A program made the position numbers and the translations under genes. Below are positions 9,498 through 21,259 of a stretch of DNA of 64,000 bases, one piece after another. Location: positions 8,742,023 to 8,806,022 of the forward strand of contig CM064552.1 in NCBI GenBank assembly GCA_032716605.1, read 5' to 3'. The notes under the pieces are model-generated. The model was not told the origin of the DNA, made no database searches, and was given only the letters and a program-made list of their open reading frames with translations. The stretch is from Paralithodes platypus. Lineage: Eukaryota > Arthropoda > Malacostraca > Decapoda > Lithodidae. How positions within the stretch are numbered: the first letter of the stretch is position 1; every line of letters begins with the position of its first letter.

Positions 9498-10258
9498 TTA
9501 TGATCCCCATACCTCCGAACCTTGCGGAAGAGCTAATAGATCTCTTAGCTCTTGCGTGACGCCTTCCATCTCTGTTAAAGCCGGTATGAATGCTCCTCTG
9601 ATTGCTTCTTCCAGCGGTTGGAGCATCTGTCTAATGTCAGGCACTGTTCTCATAAGAAAGGTCCATCTGTGCTTAACACCATATGTGAAGGCAGTATATG
9701 CAGCATGTGGTTCAGATTTCGCAATGTCTGCCAGGGTTTTCACTTCCTTTACCCACTCCGCTACCTTTTTTCGCACATAGTCTCTCTTGCATTCTTCTGT
9801 GCCTATTACTGCTCCCAAATGGCGTTGACCCTCCTTTGTAATCTTCACTCCTGTCCCATCAAAAGTCCGCACCGCTTCTTCATACTTGTTTTCTTTCACT
9901 ATTAGTACAGATTTACTAGCATTCGGATGGTACCCAATGACTTCGCCCACCGATTGTACTCTCCGCCACAATTCTTTGAGATCCCCTATTTTTCCTGCAC
10001 CTGCGAGGTCATCTGCATACGCCACTTGTTTCACTCGGGTTACCTCATGTTTTATTCTCTGCTGCAGAATAGATAGTGCCAGTACGTACATTGCCATTGC
10101 CACTGGATCTCCTTGCGTTGTTCCTTCATTTGATTTGAGAATTTTCATTTCTTCCTTCTTTGTGCTTCCAACTATATACAGGTTAGCTGGCTCCTTATAA
10201 GTATTTTCTATGTACTTTGCAATGCTCGGGCATTTGATCTTGATGTTGTGAATATCTG
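9498..10258 (-). pseudogene. Reverse transcriptase domain fragment
   Basis: Contains GTTQGDP (motif B region), QVAYADDLAGAG (motif C), NASKSVLIVKE and RHLGAVIG, then a helical tail QMLQPLEEAIRGAFIPALTE. The frame is lost after DLLALPQGSEVWG and resumes in the frame at 9510. The upstream end is fused to minisatellite sequence. Confidence 0.75.
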
Positions 10259-10267
10259 GCACTGATA

Positions 10268-10690
10268 TTGTCACTATATACACCTGCTCTGTATATCTGG
10301 CACTGTATACACCTGCTCTGTATAACTGGCACTGTATACACCTGCTCTGTATATCTGGCACTGTATACACCTGCTCTGTATAACTGGCACTGTATACACC
10401 TGCTCTGTATATCTGGCACTGTATACACCTGCTCTGTATATCTGGCACTGTATACACCTGCTCTGTATAACTGGCACTGTATACACCTGCTCTGTATAAC
10501 TGGCACTGTATACACCTGCTCTATATATCTGGCACTGTATACACCTGCTCTGTATATCTGGCACTGTATACACCTGCTCTGTATAACTGGCACTGTATAC
10601 ACCTGCTCTGTATAACTGGCACTGTATACACCTTCTCTGTATATCTGGCACTGTATACACCTGCTCTGTATAGCTGGCACTGATATTGGC
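10268..10690. repeat. 29-bp minisatellite
   Basis: About 14-15 units of GGCACTGTATACACCTGCTC plus 9 bp, with AT/AA variants at one site. All three minus frames stay open, giving spurious QCIQYTEQVY-like proteins. Confidence 0.95.
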
Positions 10691-10859
10691 ACTATATCCA
10701 CCTACCTCTTGTAACTGGCACTGTATTGGAACTGCACACACCTGCTTCGTGTACCTGGCATTAATTAAGTCAACTACCTGATCAACACTATCGGTAGCGG
10801 AAAGTGAACCAACTCCGAATTGCGGGACACCTCAACTTGCTTCATTTACTTGGATTTGA

Positions 10860-11071
10860 TTAACCCCTTCAGGATCTTGACGGAGTATATTCTGGCTAGC
10901 ATCAGACGATTTTATGAAGACTGGGAAGGGTACGTGGAATTCAGAGGGTTGATTAATACCGTTTTCACCCCTTTAACTACCACAGATCCTTCCTAAGCTA
11001 CTGTATATACAATGGATTACTTATAGCCAGAACAAAAAATAAAAAACACGTCATGATCCTCAAGGGGTTAA
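10860..11071. mobile_element. Family C-variant TTAA MITE
   Basis: TTAACCCCTTCAGGATCTTGA to CATGATCCTCAAGGGGTTAA; interior TTAGGAAG-type segments as in family C. A second copy of this variant, split by a LINE, is at 58431-59324. Confidence 0.8.
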
Positions 11072-11159
11072 TAGTCCCATTAGAACACAAAGATTTATAT
11101 TTATTAATAAAGTAGACGTGCCGTTTTGCCCAAAATCAAACCGGCATACCCAACTCTGC

Positions 11160-11890
11160 GATGGGTTACCATCATCACTACTAATACCATCATTAATCAC
11201 AATCAACGTAATCACTACTACTGCCATCATCACTACAACTGCCATCATCACTACAACTGCCACAATCATCACGAGTACTGTCATCATCACCATTACTATG
11301 ATCATCATCACTACTACAATTACAATTATCACTACTACTCTCACCATCATCACTGTCCATTGTCACTAGCATCTTAATCACTACTATCATCATTGATACT
11401 ACAACTATCAACCATCATTACTAATATCATCACCACCATCTTACAATCATCATTACTACTGTTAACATCATCACTACTACTATAACCATCATCATTACTA
11501 CTGTCACAAATATTACCATAATTTATTCTACTGTCACCATCATCACTACTACTGCCATCATCACCATTACTATGAACTTCATCACCACAACTATCGTCAT
11601 CATCACTACAAATTTCACCATCCTCACTACTACTCACCATCATCACTAATACTCACACCATCGTCACTACCATCATTACTATTATCACTACAACTATCAT
11701 CATTACTTGTCACCATCATCACTACTATTATGACCATCATTACTACTCCTGTCACCATCATATCTACTACTGTCATCATCATCACTACTGTCATCATCAT
11801 CAATACAACTACAACCATCATCACTACAATTATCACCATTATCACTACTATCACCATAAATCCAAATTTTACTACCATCACTTCTAATGC
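11160..11890. repeat. (ATC/ACT)n low-complexity tract
   Basis: About 730 bp of imperfect CAT-CAT-CACTACTA repeats. Open frames in several registers are repeat artefacts. Confidence 0.9.
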
Positions 11891-11939
11891 CAACTAAACT
11901 AACTTAACCTAGCAAATGCGTAGGGAGATGTTTTCGCTC

Positions 11940-12200
11940 CCAGAAGGCCATCATTGCTGGGGGGGGGGGGGGGGCAAAACCATATTTTGGACCTAAAATC
12001 ATAACTATTGCATAAATTCAAAAAATCTGTTTTGACTGACGTTTGCATTCACCAACAAATGTTCATGTGAAATTTGGTGAAAATCCGTCCAACGGTCTAG
12101 GAGGACGACGACGACGACGACGACGACGACAGATTTTTTTGTTCATGTGGTACCCACTATACGGGGGGGGGGGGGGGGGGTACCAAACTGTGCTTACGCA
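11940..12200 (-). repeat. Dispersed repeat with GAC and poly-G runs (Helitron-associated type?)
   Basis: Contains ATTTGGTGAAAATCCGTCC and AACGGTCTAGGAGGA followed by GAC repeats. The reverse complement aligns with 37265-37490 (CTTAGACCGTTTGATGGATT). Two poly-G runs (11959, 12162) flank it. Confidence 0.6.
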
Positions 12201-12254
12201 GAGTTGATTATTTTGATGTGTGTGAATTTGTGTTTTGTCTGTGTGTGTTTGTCT

Positions 12255-12345
12255 TGAGTCGGCCAACATTGTATGGAGAAATCCGGCTTCGCCGGAGATA
12301 TTTTTCTATCGACAAATGTACAAATTTTATTGATATAGTCTGTAG
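12255..12345 (-). mobile_element. Family A fragment
   Basis: GGAGAAATCCGGCTTCGCCG and ATTTTTCTATCGACAAATG are the central part of a family A arm. Confidence 0.7.
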
Positions 12346-12353
12346 CCTTTAAA

Positions 12354-12586
12354 TTAACCCTTTCAGACATATGACGCGATTTTGAGCCTATTGGGGATAC
12401 TTTAAAGCCTTTGTTACCATCAGGGGTATTTAGAAACCTTTAGTTTAGTTACTTCAACCTCTGCAGTTGTCTTTGAGTTAGCTGTGGGCAGAAAACTAAT
12501 TTTGGAGATGTAATTATAAGAGAGAGAACTCTATTTCTTATTGCTAATCTGGCAACCTCTGCGTCATATGTGCGTGAAAGGGTTAA
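12354..12586. mobile_element. Family D TTAA-bounded MITE
   Basis: Second 233-bp copy, only a handful of substitutions from 9088-9320; TTAA at both ends. Confidence 0.9.
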
Positions 12587-12588
12587 CA

Positions 12589-12633
<45 letters not shown>

Positions 12634-12845
12634 ACCCCTTCTGTACCGGTGACGTCTTTTTACTTTATCCCGGTTACTATTAGACGATTTTATTCAGTTT
12701 CAAAAGGGCCTCCAGCCATTAACAGACTTCTTACTATCTCACCTAACACCCCTTTTGGTACTACAGATCCTTCTCAAACTGCACAAAACCGTCCATATAG
12801 AGTTGACATATAAGTACAAACATCCCCGCGGTAGTGAAAGGTTAT
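12587..12845. mobile_element. (ATT)n then family C MITE
   Basis: ATT microsatellite at 12591-12630, then a family C copy from about 12631 (ACCCCTTCTGTACCGGTGACG) with a decayed right end near 12845. Confidence 0.7.
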
Positions 12846-12924
12846 TCCGGTGTATGTAATTATTGTTAACACACCTGCGCGGCTTATAAGGGCAGACGGA
12901 CTGATTTTTAGGGACACCCTTCTC

Positions 12925-13195
12925 CCTCGTGCTTAGCCCCTTTAGTATTCGGGTTTTGAGATGTGCAGCCCATTAGTTTGGCGATTTTAAGACTTTTCGC
13001 CCCATTTCTTTGTCACCTATTAAGACCTTTCGTGCCCTTTAGGTGTCGATTTTTTCCCTGGCGAGCGATAACGAGCCTGTAATTGTGGAGGAACCGGCCT
13101 TCGGCCGTGATATTATTCTACCGAAAAATGTGCAAATTAATCTTGAAGGGGGATCTAATGGAAGTTTTTTTAAGTTTGATGGAGGAAACTAAAAC
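12925..13195 (-). mobile_element. Family B partial copy
   Basis: Reverse-orientation family B: ATTAGTTTGGCGATTTTAAG units, CTGGCGAGCGATAACGAGCC, an ACCGGCCTTCGGCC hairpin and TTTGATGGAGGAAACTA at the far end. Confidence 0.75.
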
Positions 13196-13291
13196 TATTT
13201 TAATATACTGTATAAGTAAATAGACCCAACAAAATAACCACTGTTCCTTTAATTAACTGCTGTGCGGTGGTTTGACCTTATATGTTCCGGG

Positions 13292-13292
<1 letters not shown>

Positions 13293-13322
<30 letters not shown>

Positions 13323-13332
13323 CTCGCTCTCG

Positions 13333-13380
<48 letters not shown>
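13293..13380. repeat. (CT)n/(CTCTCG)n microsatellite
   Basis: About 85 bp of CT with an internal CTCTCG stretch, at the 3' end of the minus-strand LINE. Confidence 0.95.
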
Positions 13381-13386
<6 letters not shown>

Positions 13387-14671
13387 TTCTTCTATGTGAG
13401 TGAGGGAGACAAAAGGCAGAACTGCCTGTATCGAGTGCCTCCCCCATAGTTCAAAGTGACAGGGCAAAAATCAAGGGACGTGCGAGCCAATATGCCTGGA
13501 CACACGGAGTTTGAAGCAATTTAAGTCATAGAAAGAGGGGAAGACTGATTCTGGGCGAGAGTTCCAGAGCTCAGCAGTTGAATATAAGAAAGACTGAGAA
13601 TAACGTTTCACTCCTGGGTAGGGGAGTTGCACAGACTAGGGGTGGGATTGTGTTGCAAGAAGGGTACTACGTACCCTACGTAGAAGAGGTGGTATACACT
13701 GGGAAAGCGCTGAGGAACACTGATTATTGTAGTAGCGATAGAATAGTGAGAGAGATGCAACACTGGTGCAAAAAGAGAGAGATTGCAGAGAATTGGTGAG
13801 TGGACGGGAGTTAATGATACGAAAGGTTTTCCTTTCTACTTTTTCTAGGGGTGCGGTGTGAGAGGATCCTCCCCACACATGTGAACAATACTCAATACAA
13901 GGATGCACTGTGCCCCTGTACAGAGCAAAAAGCTGTGTAGTGGTACAGAACCCCTTGAGGTGGTTGAGCACACCTAGCTTCTGGGAGGCTGCCTTAGCAA
14001 GACTGGTAATATGGTCCTTCCAAGTGAGAGCAGAAGAAAAAGAGACACCGAGAATATTGAGAGAAGATGAAGAATTGATTTTTGTATTGTTGAAGTGTAA
14101 GGGATAGTCGTGTGGGAGTTCCAAACGGGTAGTAAGATGAAGAAATTGGGTTTTGGAAGCATTAAAGGCAACAAGGTTTTCTCTGCCCCAATTGGAAATA
14201 GTAGTTAGATTAGAATATAAGTGTTGCATGGCTTCATTACGTTTTTACGTTTGTTTTTGAGGGATTGCTGGCTGGGGCTTCAGGAAAACTAATTGAGTAG
14301 TGCAAGGTAGAGTCGTCTGCGTATGCATGGATGGGAGTGGAGGTACAGTTGAGAAGATAATTTATGAAAATTAGAAAGAGAATGGGAGATAGGACAGAGC
14401 CCTGAGGAACACCGGAGTTTGATAGGATGAGGAAGTGAGCGATGGCCGTCCAACTGCAGCTATGGAACAGCCGGAAAGGAAATTAGAGACAAAGGCACAG
14501 ATGGAGGGATAGAAACCGAAGGAGGGTAGTTTAGAGATTTAAGACTTGTGCCAGACTCTATCGAAGGCCTTCGATATGTCTAGAGCAATAGAAAAGGTCT
14601 CACCGAAGTCCCGAAAGGAGGATGACCAAGAGTTAGTAAAATATGAAAGAAGATCACCAGTAGAGCGACCC

Positions 14672-14943
14672 TTAACCCCTACTGTACCAGAGAGTATTAC
14701 CATAAATGTACCCTCTAGTACCAAGCAATTTGGCCAAAATGGCTTCAAGAATCGAGAGAGAACACTCTTCCACCTCTAAAGATGGAGGAATACTGCCTGT
14801 CCTAGCCTGTGGGAGCTTGGATATAAGCTGAGAAGTGTTGGGAAGGTCTTAGAGCAGTGCTCAAACATCGTGGTACCAGGTACTGTTAAAAGGACCACAT
14901 ATTATTGACGGACATCGTCCGTCACTGGGACAGTAGGTGTTAA
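14672..14943. mobile_element. Family F TTAA MITE inserted in the LINE
   Basis: 272 bp with ends TTAACCCCTACTGTACCAG and CTGGGACAGTAGGTGTTAA. Its insertion site is the TTAA inside the LINE's QYGFLKGRSTG codons; excising the element plus one TTAA restores that motif in frame. Confidence 0.85.
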
Positions 14944-14990
14944 GGAAACCATACTGTCGATCTGAGAGTAGATTATGAGAAGAGAAATCC

Positions 14991-15166
14991 TTAACTCATA
15001 AACTGCGAAGCTATGGTAGTTCAAACCCTCCCGCCAAGCGAAGGTACTTGGTTCTATTCTGACGAAAATCGTCATAGTGCCATATACTGTATATATATAT
15101 ATAATTATTACTTATCCATATGCACCTATTTTGCTTTTATTATGAATATTTAAGAGCAATAAAAGA
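14991..15166. mobile_element. Family G element (deletion derivative)
   Basis: Starts TTAACTCATAAACTGCGAAGC and ends near AGCAATAAAAG. It matches 61003-61175 (GACGAAAATCGTCATA, CTTATCCATATGCACCTA). About 25 codons of the LINE RT are missing at its junction. Confidence 0.7.
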
Positions 15167-15929
15167 ACGACGATAGTTGGAGGGTTGAGAGCGGTCACCC
15201 TTCTTTGGGACAGGTTGAATGAGAGCAAACTTCCAGCAAGAAGGGAAGACGTTAGAGGAGAAACAGAGAAAAAAGAGTTTGCCTAGGCAGGGAGTCAGCA
15301 CGGAAGCAAAGTTTTTTAGTACAACAGGAGGAACACCATCCACACCGTACACCTTCTTAGTATTAAGCCCAGAGAGGGTAGAAAATACATCTTTAGAAGA
15401 GATTAGGATATTAGGCATAAGTAGGAGAGAGGGAGGTGGAGAGGGAGGAATAGCACCGGAATCATCCAAAATGGAGTTTCTAGCAATAGTTTGTGCGAAG
15501 AGTTCAGCTTTATCAGAGGAAGAAGTGATGGTTGTGCCATCAGAGTGGAAAAGGGGATTGAAAGACGAGGAAGAAAATTTGTTGGAGAGGTTTTTGGCTA
15601 GATGCCAGCAAGCTTGGGAAGAGCTAGAGTTGGATAGTTCATTGCATTTATTATTGATGAAAGAGTGTTTGGCAAGTCGAAGAAAAGATTTGGCTTGATT
15701 CCGGGCAGAAATATGGGAAGAATGAGATTCTTGAGTTTGAAAGCGTCGGTACTGTTTGAATGCTTCCTCCTTATTGCGGACAGCAGTAGAACAGGCGTGA
15801 GTAAACCAAGATTTGTTTGCATTAGTCTGAGAGAAAGAAAATGGAATGTATGCCTCCATGCCCGAGAGGATTACCTCGTTAATGCGTTCAGCTTACTTAA
15901 GAATGGAAAAGGGGTGGTACCTTCCTTTT

Positions 15930-15932
<3 letters not shown>

Positions 15933-15968
<36 letters not shown>
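15933..15968. repeat. (TAG)n microsatellite
   Basis: About 12 units. Confidence 0.9.
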
Positions 15969-15970
<2 letters not shown>

Positions 15971-16080
15971 TTGTGGTAGTAACACGTCTGTGGGGCATAG
16001 TTAGGTTGATAGTAGTGTTAGTAGTAGAGTTAGTAGGAGTGTTATGATAGTAACTTTTCTGTGGGACATAGGTCATAAGC

Positions 16081-16265
16081 TATACCCTATTCCAAATATG
16101 TAGGCCAGAATTCGTGATCCCTAACCTCTGAAACTCAAAAGGGCTAGAGAAAAGGGGCTGTACAGTAAATTTCCACACCTATTCCCTGGCTGACCTTTCC
16201 CAAATGGTAGAAATAGTAATTAGCTCGATTACTCTAGTCGTTCCTGAGTTATAGAGGTTAATGTT
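16081..16265. mobile_element. Diverged family E element
   Basis: CTATACCCTATTCCAAATATG, CCTAACCTCTGAAACTCAAAA and TTCCCAAATGGTAGAAATA follow the family E order with many differences. Confidence 0.55.
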
Positions 16266-16404
16266 CAAGAGGTTTGGCCTACTTTCTTGGAACATGGTAT
16301 AGTAATATTTGTAGTGTTATTGTATTAGGCTATATTAGTGTAGTTTTATAATGGACTATAGTGAGTCACGTAGCATTTGCAGATCATGGGATTCATACAG
16401 TTAG

Positions 16405-16619
16405 CTATAGTCTATTCGCTATAAGTAGGCGATAAATCATGACCTCTATCCTCTGTAACTCAAAAACGACTAGAGTAATCGAGCTAATATTTCTACCATT
16501 TGGGAAGAGTCAGTCAAGGAATTGATGTTGAAATTTACAACCAATTTGCTCAAGCCCTTTTTGAGTTACAGAGGTTAGAGGTCATGATTTCTCACCTACT
16601 TACAGCGAATAGACTATAG
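16405..16619. mobile_element. Family E TA-type foldback MITE
   Basis: About 215 bp with long inverted ends TATAGTCTATTCGCTATAAG and TTACAGCGAATAGACTATA. The middle has ACCATTTGGGAAGAGTCAGT. TA at the ends suggests a Tc1/mariner-type target (inference). Full sister copies lie at 18769, 32731 and 57827. Confidence 0.85.
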
Positions 16620-16739
16620 TATCATTGCGGCTGGATAGTAATGTAGCTCTTCTGCGGGACAAATAGTGTTTTTAGTGACTATGATGCCGATATGAATGTC
16701 TGTCATTTTGGAAAGCGCTAACTCAGGTCAGGTGAAGGT

Positions 16740-16860
16740 ATTGAGGGATAAGCCTTTACAACGGCACCTCGTAGCTACTTTTCTACTTTTCCTATTTTTA
16801 TGAAGAGTGTAGAGAAGGGAGAAGGGGTGTTGGAGAGAGAGGAAGCTGTTGTAGTGGCAT
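16740..16860. repeat. Dispersed repeat, inverted copy of 4830-4965
   Basis: GCCTTTACAACGGCACCTCG and GGAGAGAGAGGAAGCTGTTG match the other copy in reverse orientation. Confidence 0.75.
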
Positions 16861-17021
16861 TGTTATTAAGGCAGAGGTGTAGTAGTATATAATATATTAG
16901 TTACCCCTTAAATCATTGTTTTCTTTGTTGTTGGCAATAAAAGAAAACGATACTTTAGGATAGTCTACACTCTACTGTATAGTATTAATATTATGGCAGC
17001 AAGCTTCGTTATTTTATGTAT

Positions 17022-17185
17022 TTAAGGGAGCCCAGTGCCCACCTCACTTTTTTCTCTTTCCTTCCCTCTCTCTTTGGCTTGTATCCATTCGGCCCCATTC
17101 AGCCTACTGTTTTAAGACGTATACCCCCATCCAGGTGTCAATATTTTCCTGGCGAGCGTTAGCGAGCCAGCATATATATATTTTT
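17022..17185 (+). mobile_element. Family A element, left half
   Basis: TTAAGGGAGCCC, CTTTGGCTTGTATCCATTCG, CAGGTGTCAATATTTTCCTG, ending at GCGAGCCAGCATATATATA. Confidence 0.8.
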
Positions 17186-17199
17186 GATTTGATCTATCT

Positions 17200-17990
17200 A
17201 TCTATCTATCTATATGCTCAGGCCCAATCCCCACTTTTCCTATTTTTTATTTTTATTTTCTATTTAATTCTATTTTATTATTATTTTGTATTTTTTTTTC
17301 CTTGGGGGTGGCCGCCTCAAGACAGAGCAAGAACAGGGAAAACACAAAACACAACATAAAACAACGAACAAATACAGACAAAACACAAATTCACACACAT
17401 CTAGGTCACCCAGGAGAAGACCCAGAGACCATAGTCACCAGGGTCGCTCCAGCACTCCCCCGGCCCCCGACCACCCGGAGAGGTTCCGATCTCGGCAGGT
17501 AGACATGCAGCGGAGCCGAAGCCACAAGCCCGCCCACCACACTTCCAAGCGCACCCTTCTTATTAATCGTCTCCCCGGGCCAGGCACCTGATGGACTATT
17601 ATCTAGTCCAACTTGCGCCCGATCCCTTCCCCCAAATGACCACGTGTTCACTCAACTATTCACAAGCATTCTCCATTCATTCCTGTTTATTACCACTTCC
17701 TTTGCCTGATCTATAGTCATTCCTCTATCATCCAAAGCTTTTCTTACACAGTCGATCTCTCCATCTCAATGGGGGTCTTCCTGCCCTTCTATCTCCCCTT
17801 GTATCTGACTCACTTATTCTCTTTGTAAGCCTTTCATCTTCCATTCGTTCAACATGACCATACCAGCTCAGCACCCTTCTGTCCACTCTGTCCGACAAAT
17901 GTTCCTGCTGCCCCACTCTCCTAGTATCTCTTCATTCCTCAATCTATCTCTATTTCTAATCTCTCTGACTTTTTGGATCCATTGAAGATA
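17200..17990 (-). mobile_element. RTE-type LINE tail and associated repeat
   Basis: Minus frame 17916-17728 encodes LSDRVDRRVLSWYGHVERM followed by Arg-rich GDRRAGRPPLRWRD, the C-terminal signature of RTE-like LINEs. The adjoining 17200-17720 (GGCCCAATCCCCA, GATCTCGGCAGGTAGACATG, GGTCACCCAGGAGAAGACCC) matches 52985-53497 closely. A TATC microsatellite begins at 17190. Confidence 0.75.
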
Positions 17991-18107
17991 ATATATCTAG
18001 TAAATCGAAACGTCTGACCAATAAAGATAATTTTGTTTGTGAAAGGTCTCGTTCTTCTTGTCCTCCTTAAACTACGCTTCCCTATGAACAAACTGATCTC
18101 CGAAGCA

Positions 18108-18455
18108 TTAAGGGGGGACTGACCGTGTGTTTGGTCTATTAATTCATTTATTCATATATTGTTTTAGTTTCCTCCCTAGACCTCCATCAAGCTTAGAAAA
18201 AAAAGCCTAGACCCCCCTTCAAGATAAATTTGTACATTTTTCGGTAGAAAATTTTTCCGGCCAAAGGCCGGTTCCTCTTAAAATTGCAGGCGAGCGACAC
18301 CTACATGGCACGAAAGGTTTTAAAATTGACAACGAAATAGGGCGAAAGGTGTTAAAATCGCCAAACTAATGGGCCGAACGTCTTATAATCTCATAACTAG
18401 TGGGGCTAAACATTAGGGAGAAGGGGGTCCAGAAAAACAGTCTGCCTCCCCTTAA
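18108..18455 (+). mobile_element. Family B TTAA MITE
   Basis: TTAAGGGGGGACTG to TGCCTCCCCTTAA; has the GGCC-AAA-GGCC hairpin and the ATGGGCCGAACGTCTTATAA units. The GCTCGCTATC module is partly deleted. Confidence 0.8.
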
Positions 18456-18487
18456 CAATTTTACCAACACACCTAAACTTCGCACAT

Positions 18488-18610
18488 GGTCGGCTCAAGT
18501 TATTTCGGAAAAGATTGACACCTGGATTGGGGTAAGCGTCTTAAAACAGTAGGCTGAATGGGGCCGAATGGATACAAGCCAAAGAGAGAGAGAGAGAGAA
18601 CGCTCAAGTT
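18488..18610 (+). mobile_element. Family A fragment
   Basis: GACACCTGGATTGGGGTAAGC through GGATACAAGCCAAAGAGAG, the outer right arm only. Confidence 0.65.
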
Positions 18611-18768
18611 ATTTCCGCATCTGGTTCTGTTTAGGCTAATAAAAACTTCCCTTCTTTCACTTTCACCCACCTTTTCTATATTCATTCATTCATTCATTAG
18701 GCTAACCTATTTTTACTGACTTTACACAAGTATAGGTGACTAATGATGGTGATGAGTCCTCTAATATG

Positions 18769-18983
18769 CTATAGTCTATTCGCTGTAAGTAGGCGAAATG
18801 TCATAACCTCTAACCTCTGTAACTCAAAAATGACTAGAGTAAGCGAGCTATTATTTCTACCATTTGGGAAGAGTCAGTCAAGGAATGGATGTGGAAATTG
18901 ACAGCTCATTTGTTCTAGCCCTTTTTGAGTTACAGAGGATAGAGGTTATGATTTCTCGCCTACTTACAGCGAATAGACTATAG
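18769..18983. mobile_element. Family E TA-type foldback MITE
   Basis: Same ends and length as 16405-16619. Confidence 0.85.
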
Positions 18984-19054
18984 GCAATGTCATCAGAGCC
19001 ATAATCAATATTGATATCAACATATGTGCAGGGCTATAGACAAAAGTGAATTGA

Positions 19055-19421
19055 TTAAGGGAGCCCACCTCGTTTTTTTTTTTCTCTTGCTCTCCCTCTC
19101 TCTTTGGCTTGTATCCATTCGGCCCCATTCAGCCTACTGTTTTAAGACGTTTACCCCCATCCAGGTGTCAATATTTTCCTGGCGAGCGGTAGTGAGCCAG
19201 TATATGTATATATTTGTTTTGACAGCAAGCTAAATTTGTACATTTTTCGATAGAAAAATGTCTCCGGCGAGTCGGATTTCTCCATACAATGCTGGCTCGC
19301 TATCGCTCGCCAGGAAGAAATCGACACCTTGATGGGGATAACCGTCTTAAAACAGTTGGCTGAATGGGGCCAAATGGATGCAAACCAGGGAAAGAGAAAA
19401 AAAGATGGTGACCCCCCTTAA
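19055..19421. mobile_element. Family A foldback element (full)
   Basis: TTAAGGGAGCCCACC to GTGACCCCCCTTAA, both arms present; the central hairpin has lost AAGC. Confidence 0.85.
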
Positions 19422-19494
19422 AACCTAACAGGTGGTAGAGTTCATAAATTATAGTCTCTCTACAGAACGTTATATGAAATAAAACATTTATATA

Positions 19495-19610
<116 letters not shown>

Positions 19611-19629
19611 GTAATTATATTCTTGGACT

Positions 19630-20156
19630 GCACCTATTTATAAATATGGAAGTATATCTCTGGAAAGGAATTTATGAATATAGGTTTCTATATACCAACT
19701 GCAAAACTATAATTATACAGTATACTATTTATTGAATAACACGTTCTATGCAATAATCAATACAGACAGTTATAATTGATCACCTGCGAGTTTCAGGCTA
19801 TAAGGAAGTTGGGCCTGTAAACATCGCTATTAAACACAAATACAGTAATTATGTGTGTTTCTGATGGATAAATAGTATGTTGAATTGGGTTTTATGTATT
19901 TATATATGTACTACGACCGTATTTTAGCTGGTTATTCTGATAAATATTGACGTCTACAGCTCCAACTTCCTTATAGAATGAAACTCGCAAGTGGTCAATT
20001 GCACAAAGGAAAGCATACGGGGTTCAGGAATTCTTACGAGTGGGATAAAGAATATAGAATCCGAGTTTACAATGAAATAAGAGTGTACACATGTGTGGTG
20101 ACGGCATGCGGGATATATCCATATTATATATTATATACTGTATATATATATATATA

Positions 20157-20227
<71 letters not shown>

Positions 20228-20590
20228 TGTATGTCAGATGTTGAATAGTGTGGGTAAGTGTAGGAACATGTTTGTATATTTCACTCAATATGAAGAAATT
20301 GAACTTGGATATTGCTGATACCAATTATTGATCAATACATACTTGGTGCCAGACTTCACTTATTAGCGCGACTGTACACTCGGATGCCATAGTCTCTAGC
20401 CCACTCATAAATATTCGCAAACTTCACCTATTTCTATGTATGGAAATATATTTCTGGAAACGAATTTATGACTATATTGTTCTATACATCAACTACAAAT
20501 CTATATTACTATTAATTGAAAAGCAAGGTCTATCCATAAATCAACCCAGATCGGTATTATTACATAAGAAAAACTTAGGGGTTCACGAAT
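19630..20590. repeat. Direct repeats around family J element and (TA)n
   Basis: 19630-19770 (TGGAAGTATATCTCTGGAAA) is repeated directly at 20425-20565. 19772-20004 is a family J element with inverted ends (CACCTGCGAGTTTCAGGCTA and complement). 20141-20222 is (TA)n. 20225-20400 matches 34640-34815. No gene is visible. Confidence 0.65.
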
Positions 20591-20659
20591 TCTTATGAGT
20601 GGGTTAGAAACTATGGTATCCGAGTGTACTATGTGTTATCATACTTATATATTTATATG

Positions 20660-20855
20660 TCTCTCCCTTTCTCTCTTTCCCTGGCTTGTATCCATTCGGC
20701 CCCATTCAGCCAACTGTTTTAAGACGTTTATCCCCATTCAGGTGTCGATTTTTTCCTGGCGAGCGATAGCGAGCCACCATTGTATGGAGAAATCCGGTAG
20801 ACATTTTTCTATCGAAAAATGTACAAATTTAGCTTGCTGTCAAAAAAATATATAT
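20660..20855 (+). mobile_element. Family A element, left half
   Basis: CTGGCTTGTATCCATTCGGC through CAAATTTAGCTTGCTGTC; ends at the centre of the palindrome. Confidence 0.75.
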
Positions 20856-20859
20856 ATAC

Positions 20860-21255
20860 AGTAAATATATAAACAAATAAATTAAAATACAAAAGGATAA
20901 TAATAGCCTATGTCTGTCGAACATTATTTTTGTCTCAGAATAGCATATAATATTTAATTTAAGGAATTATCTTACAATATTCACGGGACACCCTGTAAAA
21001 TACATAATATACAATTCCATTGTTAAACTATTTTGAGGTAAACATATAACTTATTATTTAAAATTATATCTCTCTCTCTCTCTCTCATATACATATATAT
21101 ATATATACTATAGTGGCCGACCGTTGATGCTGATAAATGTTGAATAATATCAGTAGCCTGCCAAGTTGATGCCATTGAAGTATAGCCCTGACACTAGTAC
21201 TCTTACGAATCAAAATATGGGTATCCTAGTCTCAATTTTTATCACGTATCTTGAT
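20860..21255. other. AT-rich interval, no gene seen
   Basis: Short CT and TA repeats at 21068-21110; otherwise nothing recognised. Confidence 0.5.
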
Positions 21256-21259
21256 TTTG

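Larger units (their letters stand above)
8253..10258 (-). mobile_element. RT retroelement with R2-like C-terminal nuclease domain, interrupted
   Basis: Read on the minus strand: an RT fragment (10258-9498) with EGTTQGDPVAMAMY and the catalytic YADD (about 10008-10019), a frameshifted continuation (9510-9321, GIINPAEAAPHEYQNSLK), a 233-bp family D MITE, then a 280-residue C-terminal domain (about 9087-8253). The C-terminal domain has a Cys-His cluster (ACGEINNPDHCMTC), RHDEVQD and RVDVSARGFWTRGQQAFFDI, resembling the CCHC plus PD-(D/E)XK restriction-like endonuclease of R2-type elements. That comparison is by motif only. The 5' part is lost in a minisatellite. Confidence 0.75.
13380..15860 (-). 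mobile_element. Jockey-like LINE relic with two nested TTAA insertions
   Basis: Minus strand order: 15859-15140 (SWFTHACSTAVRNKEEAFKQ, then GLNTKKVYGVDGVPPVVLKN and LIQPVPKKGDRSQPSNYR), then the RT palm (LDISKAFDRVWHKS at about 14545-14590; GVPQGSVLSPILFL and AYADDSTLHY at about 14300-14430), then thumb/C-terminal region 14229-13636 (GVSFSSALTWKDHI, CIEYCSHVWGG). The 3' UTR at 13385-13445 (GGAGACAAAAGGCAGA) recurs at 58510 and inverted at 21290-21345. Insertions at 14672-14943 and 14991-15166 break it. The endonuclease part is missing here. Confidence 0.85.

Noticed and set aside
10268..10690. CRISPR-like array
   Set aside because: The 29-bp units are contiguous with no unique spacers; it is a minisatellite in eukaryotic DNA.
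11060..11893. Met/Val-rich and Asp/Ser-rich frames
   Set aside because: Encoded by the ATC/ACT low-complexity tract in alternative registers.
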